A stretch of 64,000 bases of DNA, from positions 91,201,001 to 91,265,000 of the forward strand of contig NC_088913.1 in assembly GCF_963576675.1 (NCBI RefSeq). Reading direction: 5' to 3'. The notes below the pieces were generated by a model. It saw nothing but the letters and a program-made list of their open reading frames with translations, did no database searches and was not told where the DNA came from. The position numbers and the translations under genes are program-made. The DNA comes from Euphorbia lathyris (Eukaryota > Streptophyta > Magnoliopsida > Malpighiales > Euphorbiaceae). Each line of letters starts with the position of its first letter. The stretch's first letter is position 1. Of the stretch, positions 22,111-32,730 are shown piece by piece.

Positions 22111-22535
22111 TCTCATTAACAATTTCATTAACAATAAATCCACAATGAGAACTTAAATCTACTTCAACATCACAAACAACCAAATCATCATTAATAATAG
22201 GCATACCCACAACTTCCACATCAAGATTTGAAAGCTTTAGATTTACCTCCTCCTTGTGTAAAATGGGACAGATTTGGGATGAATCTTTAGGAGGTGAAAT
22301 AATGGTTTATCCATCTCTTTTCCGTTGGGCTTGATGTTATCACCTCTAGCTACTTCGGGTTCTCCTTTGGAGTCTTTCCATCTCTTCTTGCTCCAAGTTC
22401 TCTCTTGTCTTTCTTATCAACTCAACATATTGGAGCTCCATCTCCCGTGTCTCGGCTTCAAGATGTTACTTTAAGGCTTGTGAATAACTCGGTTGAATCA
22501 TTGTCGAAAGAAGTCTCCGTTTAAGGAAAACGATC
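22111..22535 (-). pseudogene. Element D gag-like leader region, decayed
   Basis: The minus strand encodes a helical segment (LEAETREMELQYVELIRKTR) soon after the primer site, interrupted by stops, then a further open stretch up to the CACTA insertion. Position directly after the PBS suggests gag. No gag domain is recognised. Confidence 0.4.
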
Positions 22536-22548
22536 GGCTCTGATACCA
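22536..22548 (-). other. Element D primer binding site, tRNA-iMet type
   Basis: On the minus strand the sequence next to the LTR reads TGGTATCAGAGCC, complementary to the 3' end of initiator tRNA-Met, the usual primer of many plant LTR elements. It fixes D's orientation. Confidence 0.85.
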
Positions 22549-22550
22549 AC

Positions 22551-22994
22551 TGATGCAGCGTGGATTTCACTAAAATCATGACGTGTTAGTTTTAATCATA
22601 AACTAACAAAGATGTTCTTCTCTAGCTAAACTAGAAGGAGTGAATCCCAAGTTTCATGGACTAAATCCATAGGAATATGAAATCCCCATTGTTGAAGGTA
22701 AAAACCTTAACAAGCTTCTTGAAGAAGTTTAATATTTGATTGATAAAAAGTTAACTATTACAATGAGAAGAGATGAATTTATATCATCTCAAAAACCCTA
22801 ATTGCCAAATTATATAAAGAGCAAATTACATACCTAATTAAAACATAAAGATAAGGGGTAAATGGGTTAATTAACAAGGGGTGACATGGTTGGTAAATAG
22901 GGAGTGGTATGGTTGTAATAAGGGAGTGGTAAAGGTGTAAATAAGGAGTGGCAGGATTATAAATAAGGAGGAAGCTGGAGTAAGGAGCAAGTTC
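22551..22994 (-). repeat. Element D right LTR, first part (split by element B)
   Basis: Matches 13609-14050 with about 12 differences in 440 bp. It is interrupted at 22994 by element B and resumes at 31704 after the duplicated AGTTC. Confidence 0.9.
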
Positions 22995-23408
22995 TGATGA
23001 TTCGTGAAACCAACTGAGCTGAATCATAAGCACGGGCCCATCCCAAACTTAAGCCCACGGTTCAAGATTAAATGGGCTCCTAATAAGGGAAAGGGCTAAC
23101 CGCCCCGAAATCCCAACAAGGCACTAAACCACCCACTCAGAGAAACGGGACCACGTTTGTGACTACGTGGAGGACGTGGCACAGAAAGAGTAACCGCCCT
23201 CGGCGGTTACCTAGAAAGACTTATAAAAGAAATAAGAAAGCCAAGGGAGTGGTAAGTTCACATTCTTTCCTCAATACGATTATCGATCTACTAAATTCCA
23301 CACAAAACTGACTTGATCGTCGGAGAGTTTTCCCGGAGATCCTGTCTCCGGTTTTGTTTTGCAGGTAACTACGACGAGGATCATCAAATCAAATCCGGCA
23401 AGTTATCA
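22995..23408 (+). repeat. Element B 5' LTR
   Basis: TGATGATTCG...AGTTATCA. A GTAACCGCC-CTC-GGCGGTTAC hairpin (23190-23210) stands 11 bp before the TATAAAA box (23222-23228). The 3' LTR is about 99% identical. Confidence 0.95.
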
Positions 23409-23410
23409 AT

Positions 23411-23428
23411 TGGTGCGGTGAACGTGGA
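23411..23428 (+). other. Element B primer binding site
   Basis: Two bases after the LTR comes TGGTGCGGTGAACGTGGA. Element C has TGGTGCGGTGATCGTGGA at the same place (46773-46790). Position and TGG start fit a PBS. The tRNA was not identified. Confidence 0.7.
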
Positions 23429-23467
23429 CCTTTTTTACCAACATCTGGTTAAAGGTACACCAAGAAC

Positions 23468-24943
23468 ATGTCAGAGCCATCACGAACAACCGGAGTTACA
23501 ACCAGATCAACTAGTATGAACTCAAGAGGTCCACGGACTGTGAGTTCGCAGCCTGCGAGTACACAGCCTGTGATACCCAGCTCGACGAATCCTTCAGGAC
23601 AGTTGAGTCCATTATTGGAGGTCCAAGTGCAAACTGAGATGGAGATGTCGAATAGTGAGTTTGTGCAAATGGCAGGACAGGTCTTGGCTACGAATATGAG
23701 CCAAGCGGCTGGAGATCGAATGATTAGTTTATTAACTGCAATTGCAGATCACAATACCGCTGTAGCGGCTGCCCCACAAGAACCCGTTGTCACTTCGACA
23801 CAACCATTGACTATTCCTGCCGTATCTACGCTTCCGCAGTCATCTCGAGAGACGAATCGGGTGGGTCAGAGTAGTCGCATGACACCACATAGCCATCCAG
23901 ACAACTACTCGCACCAATATCCTAATATGACGGTCCATCCGACCTGGCAAACATCCCAACCGATGTCAGGAATGCAAGGAATTTTTTCGCTACAACAAAC
24001 GGAGCCCTTTGTCCATAGACATTCAGAGTTGATGACATCTGGAGCGAATGTGTCTGGGCGAGAGCACACTTGGAATTTTGATCCTATAACTGGACAGCGG
24101 TTAGACCCACAGCGAGAACAAGTGTCGACACAGTATGGCAGGCGGATATCACCCAGAATTCACCAGCAGCGGATGGAAGAAGTTCGATGGGAACCCAATA
24201 CTGAATTGGAAGATCAACTGCGAAGCATGATGGAGCGAATGGGGTACGCCCCTAGGGCGAGAGCAGTGGTGCAGAGTGATTCGCCTTTTGCCCCATCGTT
24301 GCGGGAATTTATTCCAGATCACAGAATAAAAGCACCGGCGATACCTAAATACTATGGGGATCCAAATTCTGACCCTGAGGCGCATGTCAGGAACTATAGA
24401 GAGTTAATGGATGTTGCAGGAGCAAGCGAAAGCATAATTTGTCGATTGTTCTCGACCACTTTGGGTGGAGCAGCATCCGATTGGTTCCGATCTCTACCAA
24501 CCGAATCCATTCACAACTGGACTCAGTACAGTCATGATTTCTGTGCAAAGTTCGTGGGCTGTAAAGCGGCAGATGTGACAGATAGGCAGCTGAAAGAGAT
24601 CAAACAGAGAAATTATAATTCCCTAAGGGAATTTGTTGTAGCATTCAATGATATTCTGGTGCGGTTGCAGAACCCAGATATCGTGAGCATTCGCAACATA
24701 ATGGCGGATGGAACCACAGATTGGAGCATGCGGGAGGAAATCATCCGCAACAAGCCACGCACAGTGGCCGAACTCATGAAGATAGCAAAGGAATTCATGG
24801 AAGTGGATGATGTTAACAGGGAACATAGAGCTCAGACCCGGCGAGAAAGAGATGCGGCTAGATCCACTTCGGACAATCGGGGCCATCAAAATCAAACCCA
24901 ATCTAAGGGTAATTTTGTTCGGAAAGGCGATCGCTCCTTTTAA
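23468..24943 (+). CDS. gag: Element B gag
   Basis: 491 codons from the ATG 40 bp past the PBS. The first 270 residues are Ser/Thr/Gln-rich and of low complexity. The retrotransposon gag core follows at about residues 290-430, with YYGDPNSDPEAHVRNY, WFRSLPTESIHNW and DFCAKF motifs, then a basic tail. The frame ends at TAA 24941-24943, directly before a run of 12 G (24944-24955). It lacks the Gly/Arg-rich N-terminal block of A and C. The usual C-terminal zinc knuckle is absent because the gag end and protease are deleted. Role: particle assembly and RNA packaging, by family. Confidence 0.9.
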   Translation: MSEPSRTTGVTTRSTSMNSRGPRTVSSQPASTQPVIPSSTNPSGQLSPLLEVQVQTEMEMSNSEFVQMAGQVLATNMSQAAGDRMISLLTAIADHNTAVAAAPQEPVVTSTQPLTIPAVSTLPQSSRETNRVGQSSRMTPHSHPDNYSHQYPNMTVHPTWQTSQPMSGMQGIFSLQQTEPFVHRHSELMTSGANVSGREHTWNFDPITGQRLDPQREQVSTQYGRRISPRIHQQRMEEVRWEPNTELEDQLRSMMERMGYAPRARAVVQSDSPFAPSLREFIPDHRIKAPAIPKYYGDPNSDPEAHVRNYRELMDVAGASESIICRLFSTTLGGAASDWFRSLPTESIHNWTQYSHDFCAKFVGCKAADVTDRQLKEIKQRNYNSLREFVVAFNDILVRLQNPDIVSIRNIMADGTTDWSMREEIIRNKPRTVAELMKIAKEFMEVDDVNREHRAQTRRERDAARSTSDNRGHQNQTQSKGNFVRKGDRSF

Positions 24944-25098
24944 GGGGGGGGGGGGATATCAAACACCATTGAACATGACTCGCCATGAGGTGTTACAGAA
25001 ATAGCAACACATCGTTTGAATGTGGACAAAGGTGCAACCCCAGTGCGACAGAAAAAGAGAGGATATGCTCCAGAGCGGCAGAAGGCGATTGAAAAGCG
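24944..25098 (+). other. Element B deletion scar: zinc knuckle and protease missing
   Basis: After a G12 run, a frame resumes with TPLNMTRHEVLQK, which matches the TPLNASKSEVLMW region of A and C. About 10 codons later the sequence jumps to the pre-RT linker (RLNVDKG...), homologous to A near 2095. About 0.9-1 kb present in A and C, with the C-x2-H-x4-H-x4-C knuckle and the D-T-G protease, is gone. The junction is about 25000. Confidence 0.8.
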
Positions 25099-28068
25099 GT
25101 GGCGGATTTGCTAAAATCAGATGCAATTCGAGAGGTCACTTATCCGGAATGGCTAGCCAATGTGGTGCTAGTCAAAAAGCCGAATGGAACGTACAGAATG
25201 TGCGTAGACTTCAAAGATCTGAATAAAGCTTGTCCGAAGGATATGTATCCGCTACCTAACATTGACATATTGGTAGATGGGACTGCGGGATTTGAAGCTT
25301 TATCATTCACTGATGTGAAATCCAGTTACCACCAGATACCAATGGAGAAGGCGGACGAGATCAAGACGTCATTCATAACTCATCAGGCAACTTATTGCTT
25401 CAAGGTGATGCCCTTTGGACTGAAAAATGCGGGAGCAACATATCAATGGATGATGAACAAGATATTTTCAGACAAATCAGGCGAGAACTTCTCGATCTAT
25501 GTAGACGACATGATCATTAAAAGCAAGAAGATGCAAGACCATCCGCAGGATATTAAAGAAATCCTGGAAGTGCTGATCAAATATGGCCTCAAATTGAACC
25601 CGGAGAAATGCACGTTTGGAGCGAGAGCAGGGAAGTTCCTGGGTTTCATTGTTAGTGGCAAAGGAGTTGAGGCGAATCCTGAGAAGGTTAAAGCAGTGAT
25701 GGAGATGAAGACGCCAAGGAGCATAAGAGAAGTACAGAGACTCAATGGGCGGTTGGTGGCATTAGGGCGATTCATATCATGCTCAGCTAGGAGATGTCTA
25801 CCTTTCTACAATGCCATCAAAAAATCTAAGTCCTTTGAATGGACACCAGATTGTCAAGAAGCATTCGAGGGGATAAAGCGATTACTATGTTATCCGCCCT
25901 TAATGAGCAGGCCAGAGGATGGAGAAGATTTATTTCTTTATGTATCCGTCACCAGCACGACGATATGCACTGTAATGGTGCGGGAAGAAGAAGGGCAACA
26001 ATATCCGGTGTACTACGTGAGTAAAGTCTTAAAGGATGCAGAACTTCGATATTCAAGGTTAGATAAAATGGCCCTCGCGGTGATAACCACGGCGGCTAGG
26101 TTGAAGCCATACTTCCAGGCGCATACTATCATTGTGAGAACTGGAATTGCAATGCGAAAGGTACTGCAGAAACCTGACGCATCCGGGCGATTGATGGAAT
26201 GGTCAATTCGCTTGGGAGAGTTCGATATTCGTTACGAAGGAAGACCAGCTCTGAAAAGTCAAGTACTTGCCGATTTCGTGAATGAGTTCACGTGGGATGA
26301 AGACGAATGTCCAAAAGCACAAAAAGAAGAATGGATTATGTTCACAGATGGGGCATTATCCACAGATGGAGCTGGACTGGGAGTCGTCATCAAGGGTCCG
26401 GATGTTATTCGCCTGTACTATGCGGCAAAGTTAACATTCAAAACTACCAACAATGCCGCGGAATATGAAGCAATGATATGCGGATTGAAGTTGCTTAATG
26501 AACTTATGCCAGAAAGAGTGGTAATCTACAGCGACTCTAAACTCATGATAAATCAGATCATAAAAAATTATCTGGTGAAACAGGAAGATCTGGTCAAATA
26601 CCATCAGGTTGTCGGTAGATTGACGCAGGAGTTAACACATAAAGGAATCGTCTGGGAGATGGTGCATGTTCCAAGAGGCCAGAACATAAAGGCTGATGAG
26701 TTGGCAAAAGCAGCGGCGAGTAGAGACCCATGTAGTCAAAAAGCATGTAATTTGGAAATAAGGTCGTCACCAGCATTCGAAGCCGATCAGATTATGGTCA
26801 TCGAAGAGCTAGAAGATGATGAAGATTGGCGGATGTCCATCCGCCAATATCTGGAACACGGAGATTTGCCGGTTGATAAAAGTTTAGCCAGAAAGCTAAT
26901 CGGGCAGTCAGCGAGATACTCAATTCGGGATGGGACTTTATACAGGAAGTCATATACATGTCCATGGTTAAAATGTATTAGCCGCAATGAAGGAGATTAC
27001 GTGCTGAGAGAACTCCATGAAGGAATTTGTGGCGCGCATGAAGCATCTGCGGCGTTGGCAAGAAAAGTCAAGTTGATGGGATATTATTGGCCGAAGGTGG
27101 TGGAAGATTCCCAGAAAATGGTAGCGGAATGTCATAGCTGTCAAATCCATGCTAATGAAAAGCATGTCCCAGGAGCCGAACAAGTAACTATAATGACGGC
27201 GTGGCCATTCGCAACATGGGGGATTGATATAGTGGGGCCATTCCCAGAAACAACAAGGAAGAGGAAGTACTTAGTAGTCGCAGTTGACCACTTCAGCAAA
27301 TGGGTAGAAGCAGAGGTAGTAACCGCTCAAACACCTGAGCGAATGATCGAGTTCTTACGAGAGAACATTATCATGCGGTTTGGAATCCCACAAACGCTTA
27401 TAACCGACAACGGTACCCAGTTCAACTGTGTCAAATTCAAAGCATATTGCGAAGGCATGGGGATCAAGAATCATTTTTCCTCCGTAAATCATCCCCAATC
27501 GAATGGTATGACAGAGGTTACCAACAGGGCCATGATTCAGGGAATCAAGAAGCGACTAGGTGATAAGAAAACAGGTTGGGCGGATGAGATACCTCATATG
27601 ATATGGGCATACAGAACTTCTGTAAAGGCAGCAACAGGCGAAACACCTTTCTCGCTGGTTTATGGAGCCGAAGCAGTCCTAGCTGTTGAAATCCATTCGC
27701 CTACAGATCGGGTAATTTATTACTGCGACACCCAAAATCCTATCAACATTAGAGACGCATTGGATTCTGTTGAAGAACGAAGAGAAAAAGCTTACATGCG
27801 AATGGCAGTATATCGCAATAGAATCAAGAAGTATCATGACAGAAGGGTGCGAAAGGTGATAATCAATGAGAGCGACTTGGTCTTGAAAAAAGCAGATAAA
27901 ATACAGTCTAGAGAAGGCAAAGGAAAATTAGGCGTCAACTGGATCGGACCTTACAGGGTATCCAAGAAGTTGGGACCATCAACTTTTGAAATAGAAGAAA
28001 TGAGCGGCAAAAAGCTCCCGCGCACCTGGAATCTAGAGAATCTACGCCTATATAAACAGGCCGAGTAG
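25099..28068 (+). CDS. pol: Element B pol: RT, RNase H, integrase (no protease)
   Basis: 989 open codons. The real frame starts somewhat upstream, in the linker at about 25003. RT motifs: LNKACPKD near 25225, YVDD at 25498-25509. RNase H: TDGA (near 26344), NNAAEYEA, YSDSK near 26530. Integrase: HHCC finger region about 27015-27150, catalytic D near 27226, D at 27406, E at 27514, giving the D,D(35)E spacing. C-terminal GPYRVSKKLGP module, then stop at 28066-28068. All catalytic residues are present. Without a cis protease the polyprotein could not be matured by its own product, so activity would need help from a complete relative. Confidence 0.9.
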   Translation: MADLLKSDAIREVTYPEWLANVVLVKKPNGTYRMCVDFKDLNKACPKDMYPLPNIDILVDGTAGFEALSFTDVKSSYHQIPMEKADEIKTSFITHQATYCFKVMPFGLKNAGATYQWMMNKIFSDKSGENFSIYVDDMIIKSKKMQDHPQDIKEILEVLIKYGLKLNPEKCTFGARAGKFLGFIVSGKGVEANPEKVKAVMEMKTPRSIREVQRLNGRLVALGRFISCSARRCLPFYNAIKKSKSFEWTPDCQEAFEGIKRLLCYPPLMSRPEDGEDLFLYVSVTSTTICTVMVREEEGQQYPVYYVSKVLKDAELRYSRLDKMALAVITTAARLKPYFQAHTIIVRTGIAMRKVLQKPDASGRLMEWSIRLGEFDIRYEGRPALKSQVLADFVNEFTWDEDECPKAQKEEWIMFTDGALSTDGAGLGVVIKGPDVIRLYYAAKLTFKTTNNAAEYEAMICGLKLLNELMPERVVIYSDSKLMINQIIKNYLVKQEDLVKYHQVVGRLTQELTHKGIVWEMVHVPRGQNIKADELAKAAASRDPCSQKACNLEIRSSPAFEADQIMVIEELEDDEDWRMSIRQYLEHGDLPVDKSLARKLIGQSARYSIRDGTLYRKSYTCPWLKCISRNEGDYVLRELHEGICGAHEASAALARKVKLMGYYWPKVVEDSQKMVAECHSCQIHANEKHVPGAEQVTIMTAWPFATWGIDIVGPFPETTRKRKYLVVAVDHFSKWVEAEVVTAQTPERMIEFLRENIIMRFGIPQTLITDNGTQFNCVKFKAYCEGMGIKNHFSSVNHPQSNGMTEVTNRAMIQGIKKRLGDKKTGWADEIPHMIWAYRTSVKAATGETPFSLVYGAEAVLAVEIHSPTDRVIYYCDTQNPINIRDALDSVEERREKAYMRMAVYRNRIKKYHDRRVRKVIINESDLVLKKADKIQSREGKGKLGVNWIGPYRVSKKLGPSTFEIEEMSGKKLPRTWNLENLRLYKQAE

Positions 28069-28714
28069 TTCAGGGAAATGACGAGTACTCTTTTTCCTTT
28101 TATGAGTTTTTTCCCACTGGGTTTTCTGATAAAAGGTTTTAATGAGGCTTTGATCCCACACAGTTTATGTACCCATGTAACAAGAAGTCTTTTTTCTTTA
28201 TCAATAAAGATGTTCATTGGTTACAATTATTCAGTATGCTATGGCTGAATGCAGGTCCTTTTCAAACTGATAATACAAACACATAAGTGTGTTGCCTACA
28301 AAAGAAAGGCGGATGCATGATTATGCATTATTCGTAAAACCTTATGGTTAACCTTAAACACATAAATGTGTTGCCTACAAAAGAAAGGCGGATGCATGAT
28401 TACGCATCATTCGCAAAACCTTATGGTTAACCTTATGATTATTTGAAAAATTATAAGGCATAAAATTAAGCGAATAAATGAGTACTCAAAAAATTGCAAA
28501 AAGGGTCTGGCCACCCTAACGAAAACAAAACTAACTATGAAAAATTACAAGTATGAAGTCGGCAAAAGGCAAGGGTCGCATACGAAAATAATCGGCATTA
28601 AAGCGACGAACAATAAAACAGCAATTGCACATATATGAAAAGTGGCGGCAAAGTCGCTCGGTTGATATATATACTGGCAGTTTGTTACATACAACAGTTC
28701 GGATATAAATAAAA
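28069..28714. other. Element B spacer with 79-bp tandem duplication
   Basis: Noncoding. Two 79-bp copies (28279-28357 and 28358-28436) carry GTTGCCTACAAAAGAAAGG and the hexamer GGCGGA. The rest is AT-rich. This is where the convergent gag-pol and antisense transcripts would end. Confidence 0.75.
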
Positions 28715-30982
28715 TTATATTACAGTTTCTTCTCCTTCGCCTCTATTGCCCCCTTCGCCTTCAGCGGCTCCTTCATCTTCTCCAGTGGGGTGATCTGCTT
28801 CAAGCGAATCCCCAACAATCAGATCAGTAACCGCATCAGAGCGAGGTACCTCTTGTTCAATGTGAGAAACATCTTGTGGTGCCCCTCCTTCTACGTTCTG
28901 ATTTGGGATCTCACGGCTAATTGGAGAGTCATGAAAACTCTGCCAATCTAGGAGAAGTACCTCATCCATATCGGCATCCTCGGCCTCCAACTTGTCCCAT
29001 TTTTCAGCTAAATCCTTTTCAGGAATGGGAACCTTGGGGCGATTAAGTACACGATCTGGATGTCCATGCTCATAAGCCGCATGAATCCGCTCTCCATACC
29101 AATAGATGCGAGCACCATCTTCAGCTGTGATCTCCTCGGCCCTCCTCTTTTGCATCTCCAAAGCTTCCTTGGACGAATTCAGATCATCAATGGCCTTCTG
29201 AAGCTCATCGGACTTAGCCTGGAGGGATTTGAGAGCTTCCTCCTTCTCGCTGATGGCCTTCTGACAAGCACCTTCAAGGACCTTTACTTTGCGTTGGACA
29301 TCATCAAAAAGTGACTTCTGAGTCGCCAATTTAGTGCCAAGGCTTTCCAGCTCTCTAGCTCGTTCAGCATCCCTGCAGAGGGCACCCTCCGCGAAATTGA
29401 TAATCTGCATATAGGACGATACGTGAATAAAAAGAGCGAATGGAGACATGCATTTGAGGGATGGAACATGAGTAGAAAGCAATATACCTCTATAGCACGC
29501 TTCTCAATCCCCTCCATGGCAGTTGGAAGCGGCACTTGTTCGCGCACGCGAGAAGCAAAGGGGAGTCGCCCAAGGACATTGCATATGGAAGAAACAATGT
29601 CCTTACAGGAAAAGCTCACGGCTTTACCAAAGGTCATAGTCCACCACCCGCTAATGTCAGGAATTGGCTGCGAATACATAAGGAGAGGGATCAGGAGAAC
29701 AGCAAATAACTGATAAAGGAAAATAAACAACACAAAAAGAGTGAGTAAATCATGATACCTCGTGAAATGGAGTACTGCCCTTTTCTTTGGATGGGGTGGA
29801 TATGGGTGTACCACCAACAGTCAAGGATACAGAGGTATTTTTCTTCCTGGGGCGAGAAGACTCCGTATCCGCATTACTCTTCCGCTTCCTATTTAAGGGA
29901 AGGTCCTCAGAAGCAGAAGCAGGGCCTTGTGAAACGGAAGCAATTATGGGGGAAGCCGCCTCAACAGAAGGAGTCGCCCCCACAGGAGAATTCGCCCCTG
30001 CAACAGAAGTTGTTCCCGCCAATCGCCTCTTCCTCCTCGCCAAGGCTTTCGCTTCCCGATCTGCAGCGAGTTGGGATAAAGGGTCACCCCTACAAAGGGT
30101 TAAGAGAAATCATCAACTAGGAAATAAGCTAATAGTACCTTGTACGAAAACGCGATAAGGGATATAAACAACGCGATCTTCCTCGCGGTAGGCAATCGCT
30201 ACTCGGCTCCTTAGCATATGGAATGCCTGATCATATGTCCATACAAAAGGAGGAGTACTCTTCAAGAATTTTACAATAGCGGATTCTTCCTTGCTTGGAT
30301 AACCAAAGTTCAATCTCTTTACATTAGGTCGGCCCCAACAACGAAGAAAGTTCGGATTCCCTTCATGGAACTTGATGAAGAAATAAGACCTGTCCCACTC
30401 GCGGATTTTGTTCGACTTCTCATCAAAGCCGTAGTAACCGCTCTGTCGGATGAAAGTAAAATACTCCCCCGAACTTTTGAAATGATGAAGCTTGGAGAAA
30501 ATCTTGAGCGAGAAGGGAACCTCCAGACAATCCGCCAAAAACTTGTCCAGAGTCAAGTCGGCCCATCCATTAGGGTGCAGTTGCCCGGGTGCGATTCCAT
30601 AACCTCCAAGGATGGAAGCAATCTCATCTGCCAGCGGATACGTGAAACTACAGATAATTTGAGCGACAAAAATGGTAAAATACCCCTTCGGGAAGCCGCC
30701 GGGTCCTCTATTTTCCCCGGGAATGCTTGTTTTCAGGCCTTGAAGCCAAGGATACTGCTCCCGCAAGTCGTCAATCGTCTCACGGCAAACTAGGCTTCCT
30801 GACCTATCCTTCTTCGATAATAAACGGGGAGTGGGGACAGGTGGTGGAATCAACTTCTTGGGGTCGAAACCTAGGCCCTCATCAATCGTATTTGCCAGAT
30901 GGAGAAAATCGGCAGGATGAGAATCGGACCTAGGAGAGCTAGTTGAAGCTTCATCAACCATCTCATCAACCTCGTGAGACAC
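28715..30982 (-). CDS. Element B antisense gene, four exons, intact
   Basis: Same design as in A. Exon 1 (30982-30139) has the PF04195-like block with PWLQGL, QLHPNGW and YFFIKFHEG. Exon 2 (30089-29759) is Ala/Pro-rich with a basic patch (RKRKSN...RPRKKN). Exon 3 is 29667-29488. Exon 4 (29404-28715) is a long coiled coil followed by the YWYGERIHAAY motif and an acidic Gly/Glu tail. Introns 2 and 3 have GT-AG ends and phase 0 as in A and C. The exon 1-2 gap has GT-AG at 30138-30090 but joins one base out of frame, as in the other two copies. No stop or shift interrupts any exon. A DNA- or chromatin-associated role is a guess from the basic and coiled-coil parts. Confidence 0.7.
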
Positions 30983-31284
30983 CTCGCGATCGTAATTTTC
31001 GTCGAAGGGTGCGAAATCAAGTTCAGGGTTCGATATATCGGTGAAGGAAACGAACAGAAATAAAAGAAAAAATGGTTGAACGAGTTACGAGTTACAGAAA
31101 GGGAAACTTACATGTGAGAAAGAATGCAGAGAAGAACGAACGTAAAAGGATTGATGCCGGAGAGGAAATGACAGAAAACGAACGAACTACTTTCGAATTT
31201 TGAATACCCAGATGAAGATGGAGAGTTGTCTAAGACATATGAAAAGACCCTAAAGGGCTCTTGCTAAACTAGAGGGGAGGCATG
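30983..31284. other. Element B region before 3' LTR, with polypurine tract
   Basis: Leader side of the antisense gene. It ends AGAGGGGAGGCATG (31271-31284) directly before the LTR, a fitting polypurine tract. Confidence 0.6.
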
Positions 31285-31698
31285 TGATGATTCGTGAAAC
31301 CAACTGAGCTGAATCATAAGCACGGGCCCATCCCAAACTTAAGCCCACGGTTCAAGATTAAATGGGCTCCTAATAAGGGAAAGGGCTAACCGCCCCGAAA
31401 TCCCAACAAGGCACTAAACCATCCACTTAGAGAAACGGGACCACGTTTGTGACTACGTGGAGGACGTGGCAAAGAAAGAGTAACCGCCCTCGGCGGTTAC
31501 CTAGAAAGACTTATAAAAGAAATAAGAAAGCCAAGGGAGTGGTAAGTTCACATTCTTTCCTCAATACGATTATCGATCTACTAAATTCCACACAAAACTG
31601 ACTTGATCGTCGGAGAGTTTTCTCGGAGATCCTGTCTCCGGTTTTGTTTTGCAGGTAACTACGACGAGGATCATCAAATCAAATCCGGCAAGTTATCA
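31285..31698 (+). repeat. Element B 3' LTR
   Basis: 414 bp, about four substitutions from the 5' LTR. Ends AGTTATCA followed by the target duplication AGTTC. Confidence 0.95.
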
Positions 31699-31703
31699 AG
31701 TTC

Positions 31704-32072
31704 CTTAAGCTGAAGGCACGCGGGGCGTGCCTTGGCTGTTGAGCTCTTCTCCAAATCAGTACTCATTATACGTGGGGCGTGCCCAATTCCACGCGGGGCG
31801 TGCCTTGGCTGTTGAGCTCCTTTCTGGATCAGTACTCACTCTACGCGGGGCGTGCCCAATTCCACGCGGGGTGTGCCTTGGCTGTTGAACTCTTCTCCGG
31901 ATCAGACACTCAAGTACGCGGAGCGTGCTATCAGGTACGTGGGGCGTGCTTGAGCTGTTGAGCTGTTACGTGGCTTTGTTTTGGCCTCTTTACCCGCTTG
32001 TTGCTCGTGCTTGGTCCTTCCTCCGACTTCCCTCGTACGGACCCGATCCTAGGGAAAGATGCCCCCGCATCA
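31704..32072 (-). repeat. Element D right LTR, second part
   Basis: Resumes the D LTR after element B. Carries the ACGCGGGGCGTGCC motif array and ends CCGCATCA. About 41-46 bp of the array seen in the left LTR is missing. Confidence 0.9.
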
Positions 32073-32645
32073 TTTTTGTTGTGCCTTTAATGGTTTCTTT
32101 TGCTCATTGTAGTCATTTTCTTACCTTTATGGTTTCTGTACTAGACATAGCTTGTACTTATGTAAGGTATTGTTCCTTATTTTCTTGTTGTACTTTGATG
32201 TTTTCTTATCTATGAAATGATGTACTTATTTTATCAAAAAAAAAACCTATCACACATCTAAGGTTGATTTATTCAGACCTCTTACACATAAAATCATTGA
32301 TTTGTCATTTTTGACAGATGAGACGACATACATAACGAACTTAAGTGCTCATTGTAGTCATTTTTGTTGTGCCTTTGATGGTTTCTTTTGCTCATTGTAG
32401 CCATTTTCTTACATTTATGGTTTCTGTACTAGACATAGCATGTACTTATGTAAGGTATTGTTCCTTATTTTCTTGTTGTACTTTGATGTTTTCTTATCTA
32501 TGAAATGATGTACTTATTTTATCAAAAAAAAAAAAAAAAACTATCACACATCTAAGGTTGATTTATTCAGACCTCTTACACATAAAATCATTCATTTGTC
32601 ATTTTTGACAGATGAGACGACATACAGAACGAACTTAAGTTCTTT
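32073..32645. repeat. 288-bp tandem duplication ending in A tracts
   Basis: Copy 1 32073-32360, copy 2 32361-32645. Each contains TATCTATGAAATGATGTACTT followed by a run of 9-17 A, which resembles a transcript 3' end. The first copy directly abuts element D's target duplication. Confidence 0.75.
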
Positions 32646-32730
32646 TCTTTTTTCCTATAACACATATGCTACCTCAACCGCCAAAGATGACAGATCAACG
32701 ATTTAATATGTAGGATGTCCGAATGAGCCA

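Larger units (their letters stand above)
22995..31698 (+). mobile_element. Element B: complete Tat-like Ty3/gypsy retrotransposon lacking protease
   Basis: 8704 bp with 414-bp LTRs at both ends and a perfect target duplication AGTTC (22990-22994, 31699-31703). LTRs differ at about four positions (about 1%), so the insertion is recent relative to D and C. Gag (23468-24943) and RT-RNaseH-integrase (25099-28068) are open. The stretch that should hold the zinc knuckle and aspartic protease is missing. The antisense gene (28715-30982) is intact. It differs from A and C in LTR and gag sequence, so it is a separate family of the same lineage. Confidence 0.95.
13609..32072 (-). mobile_element. Element D: non-autonomous LTR element, minus orientation, host to three nested insertions
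   Basis: LTRs lie at 13609-14462 and 22551-22994 plus 31704-32072. The flanks are TTTTT on both sides (13604-13608, 32073-32077). A tRNA-iMet-type primer site sits next to the right LTR on the minus strand and a purine-rich tract next to the left LTR. Without the insertions (solo LTR, CACTA, element B) D would be about 5.9 kb with about 4.2 kb of internal DNA. It has a gypsy-like protease but no RT, RNase H or integrase. Three in-frame tandem-repeat cassettes occupy much of the coding strand. It must depend on enzymes from other elements. The two LTRs differ by about 2.7% by eye over 440 bp, nearly all transitions. Confidence 0.85.
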
